From Combretum micranthum (Eukaryota > Streptophyta > Magnoliopsida > Myrtales > Combretaceae): 64,000 nt of DNA. The notes beneath the pieces are model-generated. The model saw only the letters and a program-made list of their open reading frames with translations. It searched no databases and was not told where the DNA came from. Positions 21,084-32,934 of this stretch are shown in pieces. The stretch is taken from contig JAMXBD010001599.1 in the NCBI GenBank assembly GCA_024138025.1, forward strand, positions 270,705 to 334,704, written 5' to 3'. Positions within the stretch are counted from its first letter, which is position 1, and each line of letters opens with the position of its first letter. Made by a program: the position numbers and the translations under genes.

Positions 21084-22815
21084 CATCTTAAGGGGTTTTT
21101 GTCACTCCTGCAAGGTTATAAGCTCCATGAAGTTGGAAATAAATAAATAAATAAAAGTAAAAAAAAATAGTAGCCAAAACCTGATTGGATAATGAATATA
21201 GGATTAAGCTTTCACAATTTCATTAAGGGGATTTTAATTATAGTTAGTCATTATAATGAGTTAAAACTATATTTTATATTATTCTTCTTCTTCTTTTACA
21301 TATATTTTTTTAATTTTTTAAGTGGTTACCATTTAAGGAGACCTATGCAGCGCATAAAGTTGGTGGATGGCCACTTATCATTATGGAGCTACCATTTATT
21401 TGAGATAATTGCCTAGGATTGACCCACTACATTTTTTTTTATAGAATTTTCTTTTTCCTTTTCTATTGCAACTTTTATGTTTTACTTAATTCTCTAAATA
21501 ATTATAATAGTATTATTATTTTAACAACATTGTTACATTAAAATATTACTATCAACAAATCAAAATGCCACAAAAGCCAATTAATTAGTTACAAATGCTT
21601 GTCATGTATATACTAACGGTTGTTTACTAAAATCTCAAAATACATGTCACATTATAATATATCAAAAGAACAGCAAAAAATAATCATGCTAAACGAAACG
21701 AGGTCCACGTTTTTTTTTTTTTTTCATTTTTTTCCTTCTTTTTTCCCCATAATCTATCACAATTTACAACTATTAGTATCCCTACTATATGGAGGCCATT
21801 GTATGATTTGAAGGGACTTAGTAACAAGATTAACCTTGAAATATTTGTTAAGAGTTTGAAAAAGAATAAACTTTCTATACTAGATAAAATTCAGTTATAA
21901 TTTTGGTATTTGCCTTGATACTAATTATATTTTTATTAATAAAATATATAAAAAAGATGGAAAGTCCCCCCATTAAATTTTCTGCAGTTGACAGGTTAGC
22001 CTGAAATCGCAGGGCACGAAATTGCATGCTGCTCGCCCGGCATGAGACACGCACGAAATTAGCGTGGATCCGACACGGCCAGACGCATGACCGTCATTTT
22101 TTTAGCATTTCAAGATTCTAGCCTCGGTTTCACAGGGATTAGCCAGCGTCTGTTTGTTTCTTCGTGTTCTGATTTTTTCAGATCATATTTTTATTATTTT
22201 TAAATATATATTTATTAAAAAAATAATAATTTTACTTATAAACAGACAAAAAAAAATATAATATAAATAAGTTACAAATATATATTAGATATGTATACGA
22301 TATAAATAAAAATCATATAATTTAAACAGACTATTCAATTACGTTTTCTTGTCACAATTCCACAACAAATATATTGACATTGTATTATTATTCTATGGGC
22401 AAGAAAATAAAGAATAATATTCCAAACATTCTTCAAAAGAAATTAAATAAAAATTACAAAACTTTTTTACTTCTTATCGTATACTTTTGTTTAAGTATCG
22501 GCATTTATTAAAGTAATTCAAAATAAAAATAACGGAAAATACAGTGAATAAAACCATAAAGGATAAGTCAATGGATCTTTGGTTGTTTCGAGCAAAGCAT
22601 TTAATCCTTGGACCACCCCCCTTGTAACAATTCCATTGAGAAAAATGCCTTTATCTTCTCAGTTTTTAACATCTGGTACTTTTTTTAAACTAATTTTGTA
22701 CGGTAAGAACTAGAGAAAGGGTAAATCAAATCTAATTCATTTTGGTGAAAGGTTATCTATAATGGCCTTAAGTGACAAAAAGTTTGACTCAAAAAATGTT
22801 CCGTTATGTTTCTGT
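21084..22815. other. Intergenic DNA with a GC-rich patch
   Basis: Mostly AT-rich with T-runs at 21285-21315 and 21709-21735. A sharply more GC-rich patch at about 21985-22145 contains CACGAAATT twice and CGCCCGGC, GGATCCGACACGGCC and similar words. It has no credible frame and I could not identify it. Confidence 0.4.
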
Positions 22816-22821
22816 CAGAAA

Positions 22822-23850
22822 AGCCACTACTTGAGGCCACATGTGCTAGTCACATGCCAAATTAAAAGAAGGGTGGAACCCATTTCATACCTCAACTTTC
22901 TCAAATCCTTCTCCTTTGTCGAAAAGAAACTCTAACACAAAGCACACAATGCATTCTTCGACACAAATAAATCATTTTTCATACAAGTTTCTCGATTTTT
23001 CTCTACTCCACTTTGATTATAAAAACCTTAATCACATACAAACACAATCCACTTCATAATATTTGCGATTGTCACCTCTACTCTCTCATAAAGAACATCG
23101 CTAACTCGAATCGTTTACATTACTCCTAGAAAGCACCTCAATGAATCAATATCAGTAGAATCAATAGTGTAAAGAGAGAGAGCAAATCATAATACCACAG
23201 GTCTCTTTCATGATTGCACTTCTGGCCTCAATTCTGAATTAAACTTTAATCCCACCTCCAAAAAGATGACTTACATGCTTCTAGATCCACCATCATCTCT
23301 CTGGTGCTTCTTGAAGGATTGAAGCCTCAATTCAAGTGCTTTGGCTAGGTTATTTGGATTCTTTAGAGAAGACATGGAAACAACTCCCAATATGTTTTAC
23401 TTTTATTTTTTTAGTTCTATAATTATCATTGTTTAACTGTGAATTTGTTCATAAGTGGTCATAATATGTTTTTTGTATTTTTAAGAATGCAAAGTTCATA
23501 TATTTCCTTGAAAAGTATGTGGCTTTTTGAATAACATGTTATAGTAGCAGTAAATGAGTCGTATATTTTTTGAACAAAAATGGAATTTATATATCTACCT
23601 CATGTGATTGTTTCACTCTTCTGTTTTTTTTTTTTTCTTGGATTTGTGTTTTGATAAGTTAGAGAAGGTGAGTTAGCGTTTCTTTTTTGGGGTAAAGATT
23701 TTAAGAATATCAATAGCATGTGAATCTTACGGTTTGTGTTTGATATGATAGGGAAAAGACAATCCCTCAAAGTTTGATATTTTTTTCCCCTAAAAAATTT
23801 GTTCTTCTTTTAATTTGGCACATGATTGATACATGTGGTCCAAGTAATGA
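22822..23850. repeat. Inverted repeat pair about 1 kb apart
   Basis: CCACATGTGCTAGTCACATG, followed by CCAAATTAAAAGAAG (about 22840-22874), is the near reverse complement of CTTCTTTTAATTTGGCACATG, then ATTGATACATGTGG (about 23807-23841). The match weakens beyond about 45 bp on each side. This may be a DNA transposon with short surviving ends, or two unrelated insertions of one repeat in opposite orientation. Confidence 0.4.
23271..23375 (-). other. Small ORF of 34 codons with a splice-donor-like end
   Basis: The minus strand reads MSSLKNPNNLAKALELRLQ and then a basic stretch, FKKHQRDDGG, before a stop. The composition is protein-like. Its end overlaps an excellent plant donor (AGCAT|GTAAGT), so it could be a first exon or a captured exon. 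No following exon was found on the minus strand, and it lies inside the inverted-repeat pair at 22822-23850. Not recognised. Confidence 0.2.
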
Positions 23851-23875
23851 GAAAGACTTTGGTAGATAATACATG

Positions 23876-24300
23876 CAACGTGTAATATATTACACATGGT
23901 AGGTAAGTACCAATCATTGATTAACACATAAGCGTGTAAATCACATATAATAATTATTTAGAAACACACTATTTCTTTCATATGTCAAACAATAATTACA
24001 CTTGTCTACTACATGCATATACACATGGTGTCATGACGAATGTAGGATAATATCGGGGCCCCAAATAATAGTTAAGTTAACATTAAAAGTATCAGTAATA
24101 TTCACTTGCTATTATAATTATATTGTATCTTATATTCTATAAGAATTTCATTAATGATTTCACTATTATATCTTCTAATTTCTTAAGTATGAAAAAAAAT
24201 CTTTTAAAAAAATTAAGGGTATATAATGCATTTGATAAAATATTGTATATATATATATATTACTTGTAAATTAATTATTAAATAAAAAAATAGAGTTTGC
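23876..24300. other. Intergenic DNA, no gene seen
   Basis: AT-rich with a palindromic TGTAATATATTACA near 23881 and a (TA)n tract near 24246. It ends where the Tat-type LTR begins. Confidence 0.4.
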
Positions 24301-24889
24301 TGATGTTTGAATGTAGGCCATAACTTATTCGGCCCATTACTCTATCCACATGGATTAGGAAACCTAGAACGCCAATGGTTCTACCACCCAAGGAAAGCCC
24401 ATGCCAGGCAATACTTAAGGTCCCAACCCGATGAAGGGACCCGATGTGCTGCTAGTCCTAAGTGCCAAGAGAACTTGTGACCAATGTCTCCACGAGCTCG
24501 ATAGTGAGCTATTTCCTCGAGCTTGCTTAGAGCTATCTCTTAAATACCTATGTCTCAACATGGGACTAGGAGGACATGATCAGTTCAGCTACGCTCCATG
24601 TAGTAGTAACTCCTCTACCTTGGACACCAGACAGGCCCCTGCCTACCTCGGGTGCTAGGTCAATTGCCAAATGTAAATTTATCTTAACAGAATAGATTTG
24701 CTAGGCCCCATTCTGGTGTAACCATACACTATAAAAAGCCTTTCCCTCCATAAGGGAGGGGAGAGTTGGTTTACATCTTATCATCATATCTTTAAGGACT
24801 TTTAGGGAGACCTATGGGCCAACTTAAGCATTGGAATAGTCATGCTGGACAACACCCGAGGCACCACTAGCTGTGTTCTGTGCTTGTAG
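24301..24889 (+). repeat. Tat-type 5' LTR, main part
   Basis: Begins TGATGTTTGAATG and contains a TATA box (CTATAAAAAGCC at about 24730) followed by a pyrimidine-rich start region, then GGACAACACCCGAGG and TTCTGTGCTTGTAGG, as in Tat-type U5 sequences. The 3' remnant is at 29289-29323 (ends ACACCACA), displaced by the insertion at 24895-29283. The reconstructed LTR length is about 630 bp. Confidence 0.65.
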
Positions 24890-24894
24890 GTACC

Positions 24895-27800
24895 TATAAA
24901 CCATCGATTTTTTCGTAACTCTTACGAAATAATCCTGGGATTAAAATACCAAGTCAAAACCCTAAAAGCTGACCCAAGTTAAAACTAAACCCTAAATAAT
25001 ATCGAATATAAAATTTCATGGCTTTAAGAAAAAGAGAACCTTCAAAAAAAAAAAAAGAAATTAAATAATCGATTGACTCAAAACTCGAACATGAGATAAT
25101 TCACTTATATGATCCCTAACACATAAATCGAGATGAAATATCCAAATAATATTCGAAAACAAAATTATAGAACCTTAAGCCTATCGGTTAATTTATAAAT
25201 AAAAATCTAAACTTATACCGAAAGTCAAATTGAGTCATCACACAACCTTAGACTCAAATTAACAATCCCAATAACTGAAAAATATTAAATAAATAAAAAG
25301 ATAAAGTAAAACATAAATTTTGAATAAAAAATATAACATGGCCAAAAACCCCAAAAATTTATGATCTTGCGAATAAATCAAAAAGCTGGAAGTCAAACTG
25401 GAATCCTAAAAGTCAATAAAGTCTAAAACAAACCCTAGTGTTTAGATCCGACAATCCTACGCTCTTAAACCCTAAACAAATAAATCAAGATAATTGTGGA
25501 TAATAGTTCTAATAATATAGGGAAGCTTAAAAATATCAGATTCGCTAATTTTTAAGGTATTTTGGATCCAAACGAGATCAGTTTTCGAAAATCGTGCCCT
25601 GGTACACCGGATGGTAAAAATATTTTGATAACACCGTTAGACTCATAATAATGTAAGGAATCCAAAAATATAAGTTTCATAATTTTTTCGTTATCTAAAA
25701 ATATCTGATATAGCTCGTTTACACGTATTTTTATTACTACCATAATTTATTAGTCTTATTTACTATTTATTATCCTATTCTATACTATTAATTACTATTC
25801 ATCTATCTGTACTTTTTGTACTACCTATTCTTACAACCTACATACCTATTTTTTGCAATTTTTTTCCCATAAAAATTCTACACCACATATTACTAAACTT
25901 CTCTTAAACTTTTCTTTTAAAATTAATTTTTAATTACTCTTCTTCTTCATGCCATCAATTTCTTTTCTTTTTTTTTTTATTTAATTAACTCTTAATTTCC
26001 TTCAATCTTTAACTATAAATACCCCCTTTCCCTCCACTTCTTTCACACATTTACTTTTACATAACAAAACTCTACCAAAATCTCTCACAAAATTTCTCTC
26101 CCAAAAAATCTTCTCTAAACAATTCTTTCCAACTTTGTTTCCTCTACACAAAAACCATCTTCCACATATTACTACCCACATATTCTTACAACCATCACCT
26201 TCTTTCCTCAACACATACATATCTTTAGGTAAAGATTATCTACAAATTATTTACCCATGTCATGTAACTTAACATGACTATGGTGTTGTTTCTTGAAACT
26301 CATATGAGTTGTAGAAGCAACAACATATTCATGTTTTGTTCTTACATATGCCAAAAATTCTGATTTTATTATTTTGTTATTATGATATTATGTTGTTATT
26401 ATTACGCTTCTAACTTAACCTTATATATATATATATATATATCTATATGTATATATTATTTCTTAGAGCCTAAATGCTTACTAACTCTTACTAACTTGTT
26501 TTATTATTATTCTTAATGCTCTTTATTGCTTTTCTTTTCTTTCTTTCTTTTCTTTTTCTTTTTCTTTTGGGATTAGTCTATTTTAGTCCCATGATTCCTT
26601 GATGAAGCTACTCTCAACACTTGACCGGATGCTTGATGAAGCTAAGACTCCCAATACATGACCGGGTTACCTTGATGAATCTAATGCTCACAATGCCTGA
26701 TTATATTATTTCTCTCATTTTTTCTTTTTATAATCCTTCTTATATTATTATGTGATATTTTTATCTTTTTCATACTACATAATCATGTGTATGCATCATT
26801 ATAATGATATTTCTCAACAAATTTAAAGTGAAATTCTCTTTAATGAGAAAATGAAACCAAACTCTTTTATTATCTAACTTTGAACTCAAACAAAGATTTT
26901 TCATAAAAAACATGGAAATTTTTTTTATAAAAATATTTTCAAAATTTAGACAAATCCATCATAAATTCCCTTCAATAATAATAAAAGATGATTTTTACCA
27001 AAGAAATTAACTAGGGAAATAAATACTCTCATTTTATGATGAGTAACATAAAGTTTATTAAAACTTAGTGTTAATAACTCTTTAATATTGACATTTTTTT
27101 TTTATAAAAACTTAATTATAGGATTTCTTTTCTAACTCCATAATAAAACCAAGAACTAGACTGTTTTTCAAAATTAAAATAAAATCAACTCACTAAATTA
27201 TAAACCCACTTAGAAAAATAAAGGCTGCCAATAATCTAAATGATAAACCCATTTTCAAAGAAATAAAATGTAAACATAGTAAATTAAAAAAATAGATATT
27301 ATCAACAACTTAAGAACATGTTAAAAAAATGATTCCTTTCTAAGTAAAATAGATAAAGAAGTTAAAGGACTAAGTTTTAGAAATAAAATTTATTTATTTA
27401 TTTAAAAGTTAGAAAGTGAAAATATAAGAGGAAGAAGATTTGTTTATCAAAACCACTTTTTTAAGGAAATATATATATGTATATATATACAACCCAAATT
27501 AATATAGGTTATCAACAACTTTTGGAAACTTCATTTTATCACTAGAAGTAAAATTCGTACAAAACCAAAGTTAAGAGAAAAATTATTTATTTTAGAAAAG
27601 AAATTTAAAACAAAAGAGAATATACTTATTTATAATAACCCAATAATTTATAAAGTTTTTCAAAACTTAAAAAAGAAATTGTAAAGATTCAAGTTTTCAC
27701 CATAAGACAAATTGTTTTACGAAAAAAATCGTTGAGACAACACTATTGAATCATGCATACAATATGAGTCTATATATATGTATTCAAAGGGTTTTTCAAT

Positions 27801-29283
27801 CATATAAATATATCTATATTTTTGCCAAAAAATTTTGGGATAAAGAAAAGTTTGAAAATTGTATTCAAGGCTGAGATTTTCGTGAGATTCTGTACTGACC
27901 TTTTCGTGAACCAAAAACTTTTTATGATAAAATAACTTTAGAAATAGATAGATCTTTTTGAGTAGGTAGAAATGGTATATAATATGCAAAATCCGGGTTA
28001 AAATGAGCAAGTTATGACATTTTAAGTTAATTTCCCTCTTTACATTTTTGATGAACATAGAAAAATAGAATTAGAAAGTTTGAGTAGAACTTTTGAAATC
28101 TCATCTGAGTATTTCTTTGTCTAGGCGACGAAGAATAGAGATTTCTCTTCCAAATGACTACTATTACTAAGAGATTGTGATATGGACGAGTGAGTTTTCC
28201 TTTACATTTTTGTATCCGTGCATGTGCTTGTAAAATAGAGTACTAGATGTTAGGAAAAGATAAAATTGATATGCATGCAGGTTATCGTAGGGGTATATAT
28301 GTGATTCTTTATGTGTGATGAATAAACGATAAGTATATCGGAGCTCAATTGGTTGATTGATATAAATTGTCTTTATGTATTTTGTTGGGTGTGCAAATAT
28401 TGATCGATCACTTTAAATGAATTAATGTCGGATTGGAAATCCCATAAACTAAATTGCTCATGCATATCACTTAGAATATCATTTCACATTTTACTACTAC
28501 TCCTCAGCGTAGACCAGAAAGATAAGTTGCCTAGTTATATCTTGAGGAATTAGGATGTTCGGAGAATATGGCCTCAAGGTGTAGCCAGGCTGGATCGATC
28601 ACTTTGGGTAAGGAAATAGTAGTACGGTTCATTGGAACCCCAAAGAGGTTATTGATGACCTAGTTCATATCATTCCCTAACCACCGATGGAGGGGTAAAT
28701 CCATCCTACATACGAAATCGGATAGTCGTATGTATTATTTGATCATATGGTTGTTACATTTCATGTGCTTGCTTAAAGGACTTGTTTGATTTCTTTGTTA
28801 TGAGTACATTTTGCGTAAGGAATATCTCACTAAGCTAGTTATCTTTATCCCTCAATAGATTTATGATGTTACAAGATTATTGTTTTTGCGTCGAGATCAC
28901 CATGACTGTCCGGTAGAACTTATGTTTTTTTTTTTTTTTTGGGAGCCTTTGGTGAAATTATTTTGAAAACTTCAGATTAGATTTCCTTCAAAAAAATTTT
29001 AGTTTAGTTTTTTTATTTATGAAGACTATGTTATTATGGAGGTTTATCAAGGGAATGCCCCGAAGAAGTTGTAAGACCTTATATTTTGATGAATCATGAT
29101 AGTATTGCTTTGATTGTTCCACTGCCATTATCTTAAAATGCATAACTCCACCGACCTCCCTGTGTTGTGAATGTACGCCTTGTACCATTATAAAAGTTTC
29201 CGAGTGATGAAGGTAGTCATTCTCAAGTTTTAATATTGTACACGGTGGGATGTCACATTTACGGTACCCATTGGAGCGTAACA
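24895..29283 (+). mobile_element. Solo LTR, long type, copy A (TSD GTACC)
   Basis: Flanked by GTACC at 24890-24894 and 29284-29288. It begins TATAAACC and ends GAGCGTAACA. It is homologous along its length to copy B at 32935-36338. Shared landmarks include GAAGCTTAAAAATATCA, CACTAAGCTAGTT, GGGAATGCCCC.AAGAAGTTG and TTTACGGTACC. A TATA box (ACTATAAATACCC at about 26014) marks the U3 promoter. No gag or pol is present inside, so it is most simply a solo LTR of a large gypsy element. It splits the Tat 5' LTR and is therefore younger than it. Confidence 0.75.
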
Positions 29284-29323
29284 GTACCAGATTTCTATCG
29301 GCATAGACAATACCTACACCACA

Positions 29324-29344
29324 TTTATGGCTCCGTTCGTGAGA
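29324..29344 (+). other. Primer-binding-site-like sequence of the Tat element
   Basis: TTTATGGCTCCGTTCGTGAG follows the LTR end directly. It resembles the TTTGGCGCCGTCTGTGGG junction seen after the 5' LTR in many plant gypsy elements, with several substitutions. It supports LTR termination at about 29323. Confidence 0.45.
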
Positions 29345-30084
29345 ATTGCCTTTTGTCTTTCCATGAACACCGAACCTTTACTTAAGATAAAAACCCACAA
29401 CTCACATCACTAGCATGACGTCTGTTTTGATAATGACGAGACCTTAGCGGAGTAAGAATCAAATCAATTCAACTCCTATGTAGCTCGTAACCAAAACGTA
29501 TTTTAGACCTAAAAAATCCATGTAAACAACTTGCATACCAAAATGTAGAAAATGATCGTTCTAGTGCTTTGCTTCAAGCTAAAATTAAGGAATTAGAAGA
29601 GCTAAAGTACTTGTACTTGGAAGAATAGGCTTCCAGTGCATACTAGAGTGACTCTCTGGGCTGTTTACTAACAGGGCGTGGTAGACCATCACCTAGAAGA
29701 CATCATCAGCGTATTGTGACTCCACCATAGGCTAGTGCCTTTGCTAATACTCCACCCATAACTTGAGGCCAACTCCATATGTTTATCAAAGATCTACCGC
29801 CTCTTAAGCATCGTGAAAATCGTTTCCGACACATCACATAGGCACCAAACGTTTGGACACTCTATTTAAACCTCTGTGGACTATTGTACGAATGATGGAG
29901 GATGAATAAGATTAGACTGTGTAGGCCCTGGCTCAACTTGAGCTCTTAAGGGTGACATGCAGGCACCAGCTATTTAACCGAGCTTAGACAAAGAATGAGC
30001 TTTTGAAGAGATCAAGGACATGATGGGGAGACTCTTCACCATCAAAAAGAGCTTTGGAAATGGATATGTGGCGAAGGGAGTCCA

Positions 30085-31560
30085 AGGAAAAATGTCCTTT
30101 GCTGTTGAAGTGTAGTCATAAGTGCTCCGTACTAGATATTGACTCCCAAACTTGGAATCCTATGATGGGACTTCCGATTCGAAAGACCACATTGCCCAAT
30201 TCCAGTCTACTATGGTAATCTATAATTTTATAGATGCCATATGGTATAAAACCTTTCCCAACACCTTCTTAGGTGCAGCCTGAGTATGGTTTAACAAGCT
30301 CACAGCCATATCATTAGCTTGTTCGAGTAGGTCATTAAGCTCTTCATGGCTCGTTTTATGGCTAGCAAACCACTAGAGAAGAACACTTCGTACCTTTAAA
30401 CTAGGGGTGCAAACGAGCCGGGCTTTGCTTGCTCGGGCTCAGCCCGTTTATTTTTTAACTGGCTCGAGCCAAGCTAAGCTTTTAACAAGCTTGGAATATG
30501 CAGGCTTGGACCCAAGCCCGTTAAGCTTTTTCAAGCCTGAGCTTGGCTGGTTTAGTTAAACGAGCTTGAGCTCGGTTCGTTTAACATATATAATTATTTT
30601 ATAATTATATTTATAATATTAAATTAATATAAATAATTTATATAATATTATATTAATATATATTAGTAATATAATATCAATATTATATATTAAACGAACC
30701 CTTATCGAGCTCGTTCACGAGCTTGACTCGCGATCTCTTAACGGGCCTATTGACGAGCTTGGTTTGTAAGCTCTTAATGAGCCGGCTCGCGAGCTTGAGA
30801 CAAGCTCAGGCTCGGCTCGTTTAGCTAAACGAACCTAAGTTGGAGCTCGAGCTCGGTTTATTAGCTAAACAAATCAAGTCGAGCCAGGCTTGAAATGAGT
30901 CGAGCTCTAGTAGCTCGTGAATAGCTCGAATCGTTTGCAGCCCTACTTTAAACGTATGACAAATGCCAGGTAAACATTTAAGGGACTACCTAGAAAGGTT
31001 CAACAAGACATGTTTGGTGTCCCCAACCTGAATCAAGGTATAGCTCTTGAGGCCATCAAATAAGGGGTCCTCGCAGACAACCCTTTCTTTGACTGCATTT
31101 CGAAATGCCAGCTCATGGCTTTGGAACAAGTAAGAGAGAAAGCATAAAAGTACATTCACCAAGAGGATACCAAGAATGCAAGGAAATAAATCGAGCTTAG
31201 GATCAAACCCACTTAGATGAGTAAAATTAGCATCGAGATAGGGGCTGGACAAAAGACTGTTATAACCCCAACAACCAAAGTAATGTTAACCCTAGCCGTA
31301 GGGATAATGATAAGCGGAAACCCTTCCCAATGTATGATGAGTTCACCCACCTAAAATTGCCCATACATGACGTGTTCCTAGAAATAAGGAACCGGAGCCT
31401 ACTACCAGCACCACTGCCTATGAGGCCCAGCTCAAAGAGGAATGACTCAAAAGAATACTACAAGTATCACCGCAACCATAAGCAGGGTACAAAAAATTAC
31501 TGGCAGTTGAGAAGTGCCATTAAGCATGCCATATGACAAGGTTGGTTGAAGTAGCATATC
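30085..31560 (+). pseudogene. Tat gag relic (interrupted by an hAT MITE)
   Basis: Gag is the structural protein that packages retrotransposon RNA. The frames give LPNLESYDGTSDSKDHIAQF, then FPNTFLGAA and WFNKL (30150-30300), matching the plant gypsy gag pattern P.LE.YDGT.DP.DHL followed by FP.TLKGAA..W. After the MITE come LPRKVQQDMFGVPNLNQG and LADNPFFDC (30980-31090), then LEIRNRSLLPAPLPMRP and EYYKYHRNHKQGTKNYWQLR (31375-31520), corresponding to the C.FH...GH.T..C.QL knuckle. The knuckle cysteines are replaced by Y and W, and many stops are present, so it is non-functional. Confidence 0.75.
30402..30945. mobile_element. hAT MITE in gag (GGTGCAAACGAG family, TSD CTTTAAAC)
   Basis: The left end TAGGGGTGCAAACGAGCC is the inverted repeat of the right end, which finishes CGAATCGTTTGCAGCCCTA. 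A perfect 8-bp duplication CTTTAAAC lies at 30394-30401 and 30946-30953. The 544-bp interior is made of GAGCTCG/CGAGCTTG words and an AT-rich core and has no transposase. The perfect duplication suggests it is younger than the hAT copies at 20494 and 63192. Gag coding resumes directly after it. Confidence 0.9.
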
Positions 31561-31929
31561 AACTATGATACTGCCAAACCTGAGCCACCCACCTAAAGGA
31601 GAAGGATAGATGAAAAAAGGCGACAACCCCAAAAACAATGTCTAAGGACAATACGACCAATCTCGACCTGTTTGAGAATGTCATGATGAGATCGACACCA
31701 CTATTGAGGGCCCACTAGCCTTAGCTCGAATAAGAATCAATTCGAGCCCCAACTCAAGTAGTGCAAGACAACTAATGAGTGTCGAGCCTAAGAGAGTAAG
31801 AGTTGACACAACCATCTCCTTTATCGTTTGAGAGAATCTAAAACCAAACCACCGACCCCCCCCTCCATCCCCCCCTCTCCCTAAACCACCGCCACCATCA
31901 CCACACACACACACACACACCCCAAAGAT

Positions 31930-32470
31930 GCTCTAGCTGTCTTAAACTACATATTAGGCTGGAGGGTTAAAAGAGTGTTGATTGACACTAGTAGTAATAC
32001 TGATATCCTTTTCTACCAAGTTTATAAGTAGATTAAGCATGAATTCTAGCCTAAGTTAAGGCCGTATGGCTATGAGTGATACGGGTTTGATAATCGACTT
32101 GTTTGCCCTCACGATATCATCACTTTTACCCTTGAGCTTAACGATGAAGAATTTTGCACCATACATCAGATCGATTTCGTTATGGTTACCCCTTGAGCTT
32201 GATGATGAAGAATTTTGCGCCACACATTAGATCGACTTCCTTGTGGTCAACTGTTGGTCCCCTTACAATGCTATATTTGGAAGATCTACGTAGTCGATCT
32301 TTTGACATAGTTGTTTCCCATCCCCATCTCAAGGCTAAATTCCTCACCCCAACCAGGATAAGGATCTGTAGAGGAGACCAAGAGCAATCCAAGAAACTAT
32401 ACATTAAAGCATTAAAAGGAGATGGTGTATGTTTGGTAGACTCCAAAACATGGCCACCAAATCAAACCAA
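31930..32470 (+). pseudogene. Tat aspartic protease relic
   Basis: VKRVLIDTSSNTDILFYQVY (about 31965-32025) corresponds to the gypsy protease motif with D-[TS]-G-[SA]. Here the glycine of the active-site triad is replaced (DTS), so activity is unlikely. Downstream, SHPHLKAKFLTPTRI and RGDQEQSKKLYIKALKG (32319-32420) match the segment that follows protease in Tat polyproteins. A 60-bp tandem duplication sits in the middle. The frame ends at about 32470, where a large insertion begins; RT resumes at 38715. Confidence 0.7.
32128..32250 (+). repeat. 60-bp tandem duplication inside the protease region
   Basis: ACCCTTGAGCTTAACGATGA at 32128 recurs as ACCCCTTGAGCTTGATGATGA at 32188. The following bases (AGAATTTTGC.CCA.ACAT.AGA) also match, through about 32250. 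The period of 60 bases equals 20 codons, so it preserved the reading frame. Several substitutions separate the copies. Confidence 0.8.
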
Positions 32471-32934
32471 TGTTGTTAGAATTGGATTGTGATTTGACTT
32501 GGACACACCAAGGAGTCAGGGATTGACGGGTTAAATCGGAAGTCGAATCGAGGTCAATGAAAAAAATAAAATATATATTTTTATTTTTGAATAATAAGTA
32601 AATATTTTCATATAAAAACATGCATCATTTGTGATTGATCAATTATTTTATATAATTTTGCATTAGAAAGCCATTAATAATTAACTTATACCATTAGATA
32701 AATTAATCAATATTAGAATAAATTAAGCGATGGGCATGATTTATCATTGTTCTTGACAATTAATTAAGTCCAATTTATAGTTTATTGATATGATTTGTAG
32801 AAGAATTGGTAATTAGTTGGTATATATATCCATTTCAGGTCAAATTGGAGCATATTAGAGATGTTAGAAAGAATTATGTCGAGGAAAGATCAAGGAAGGA
32901 AAGGCAAGAATGAGCAAAAAATCACGTTGGTGAG

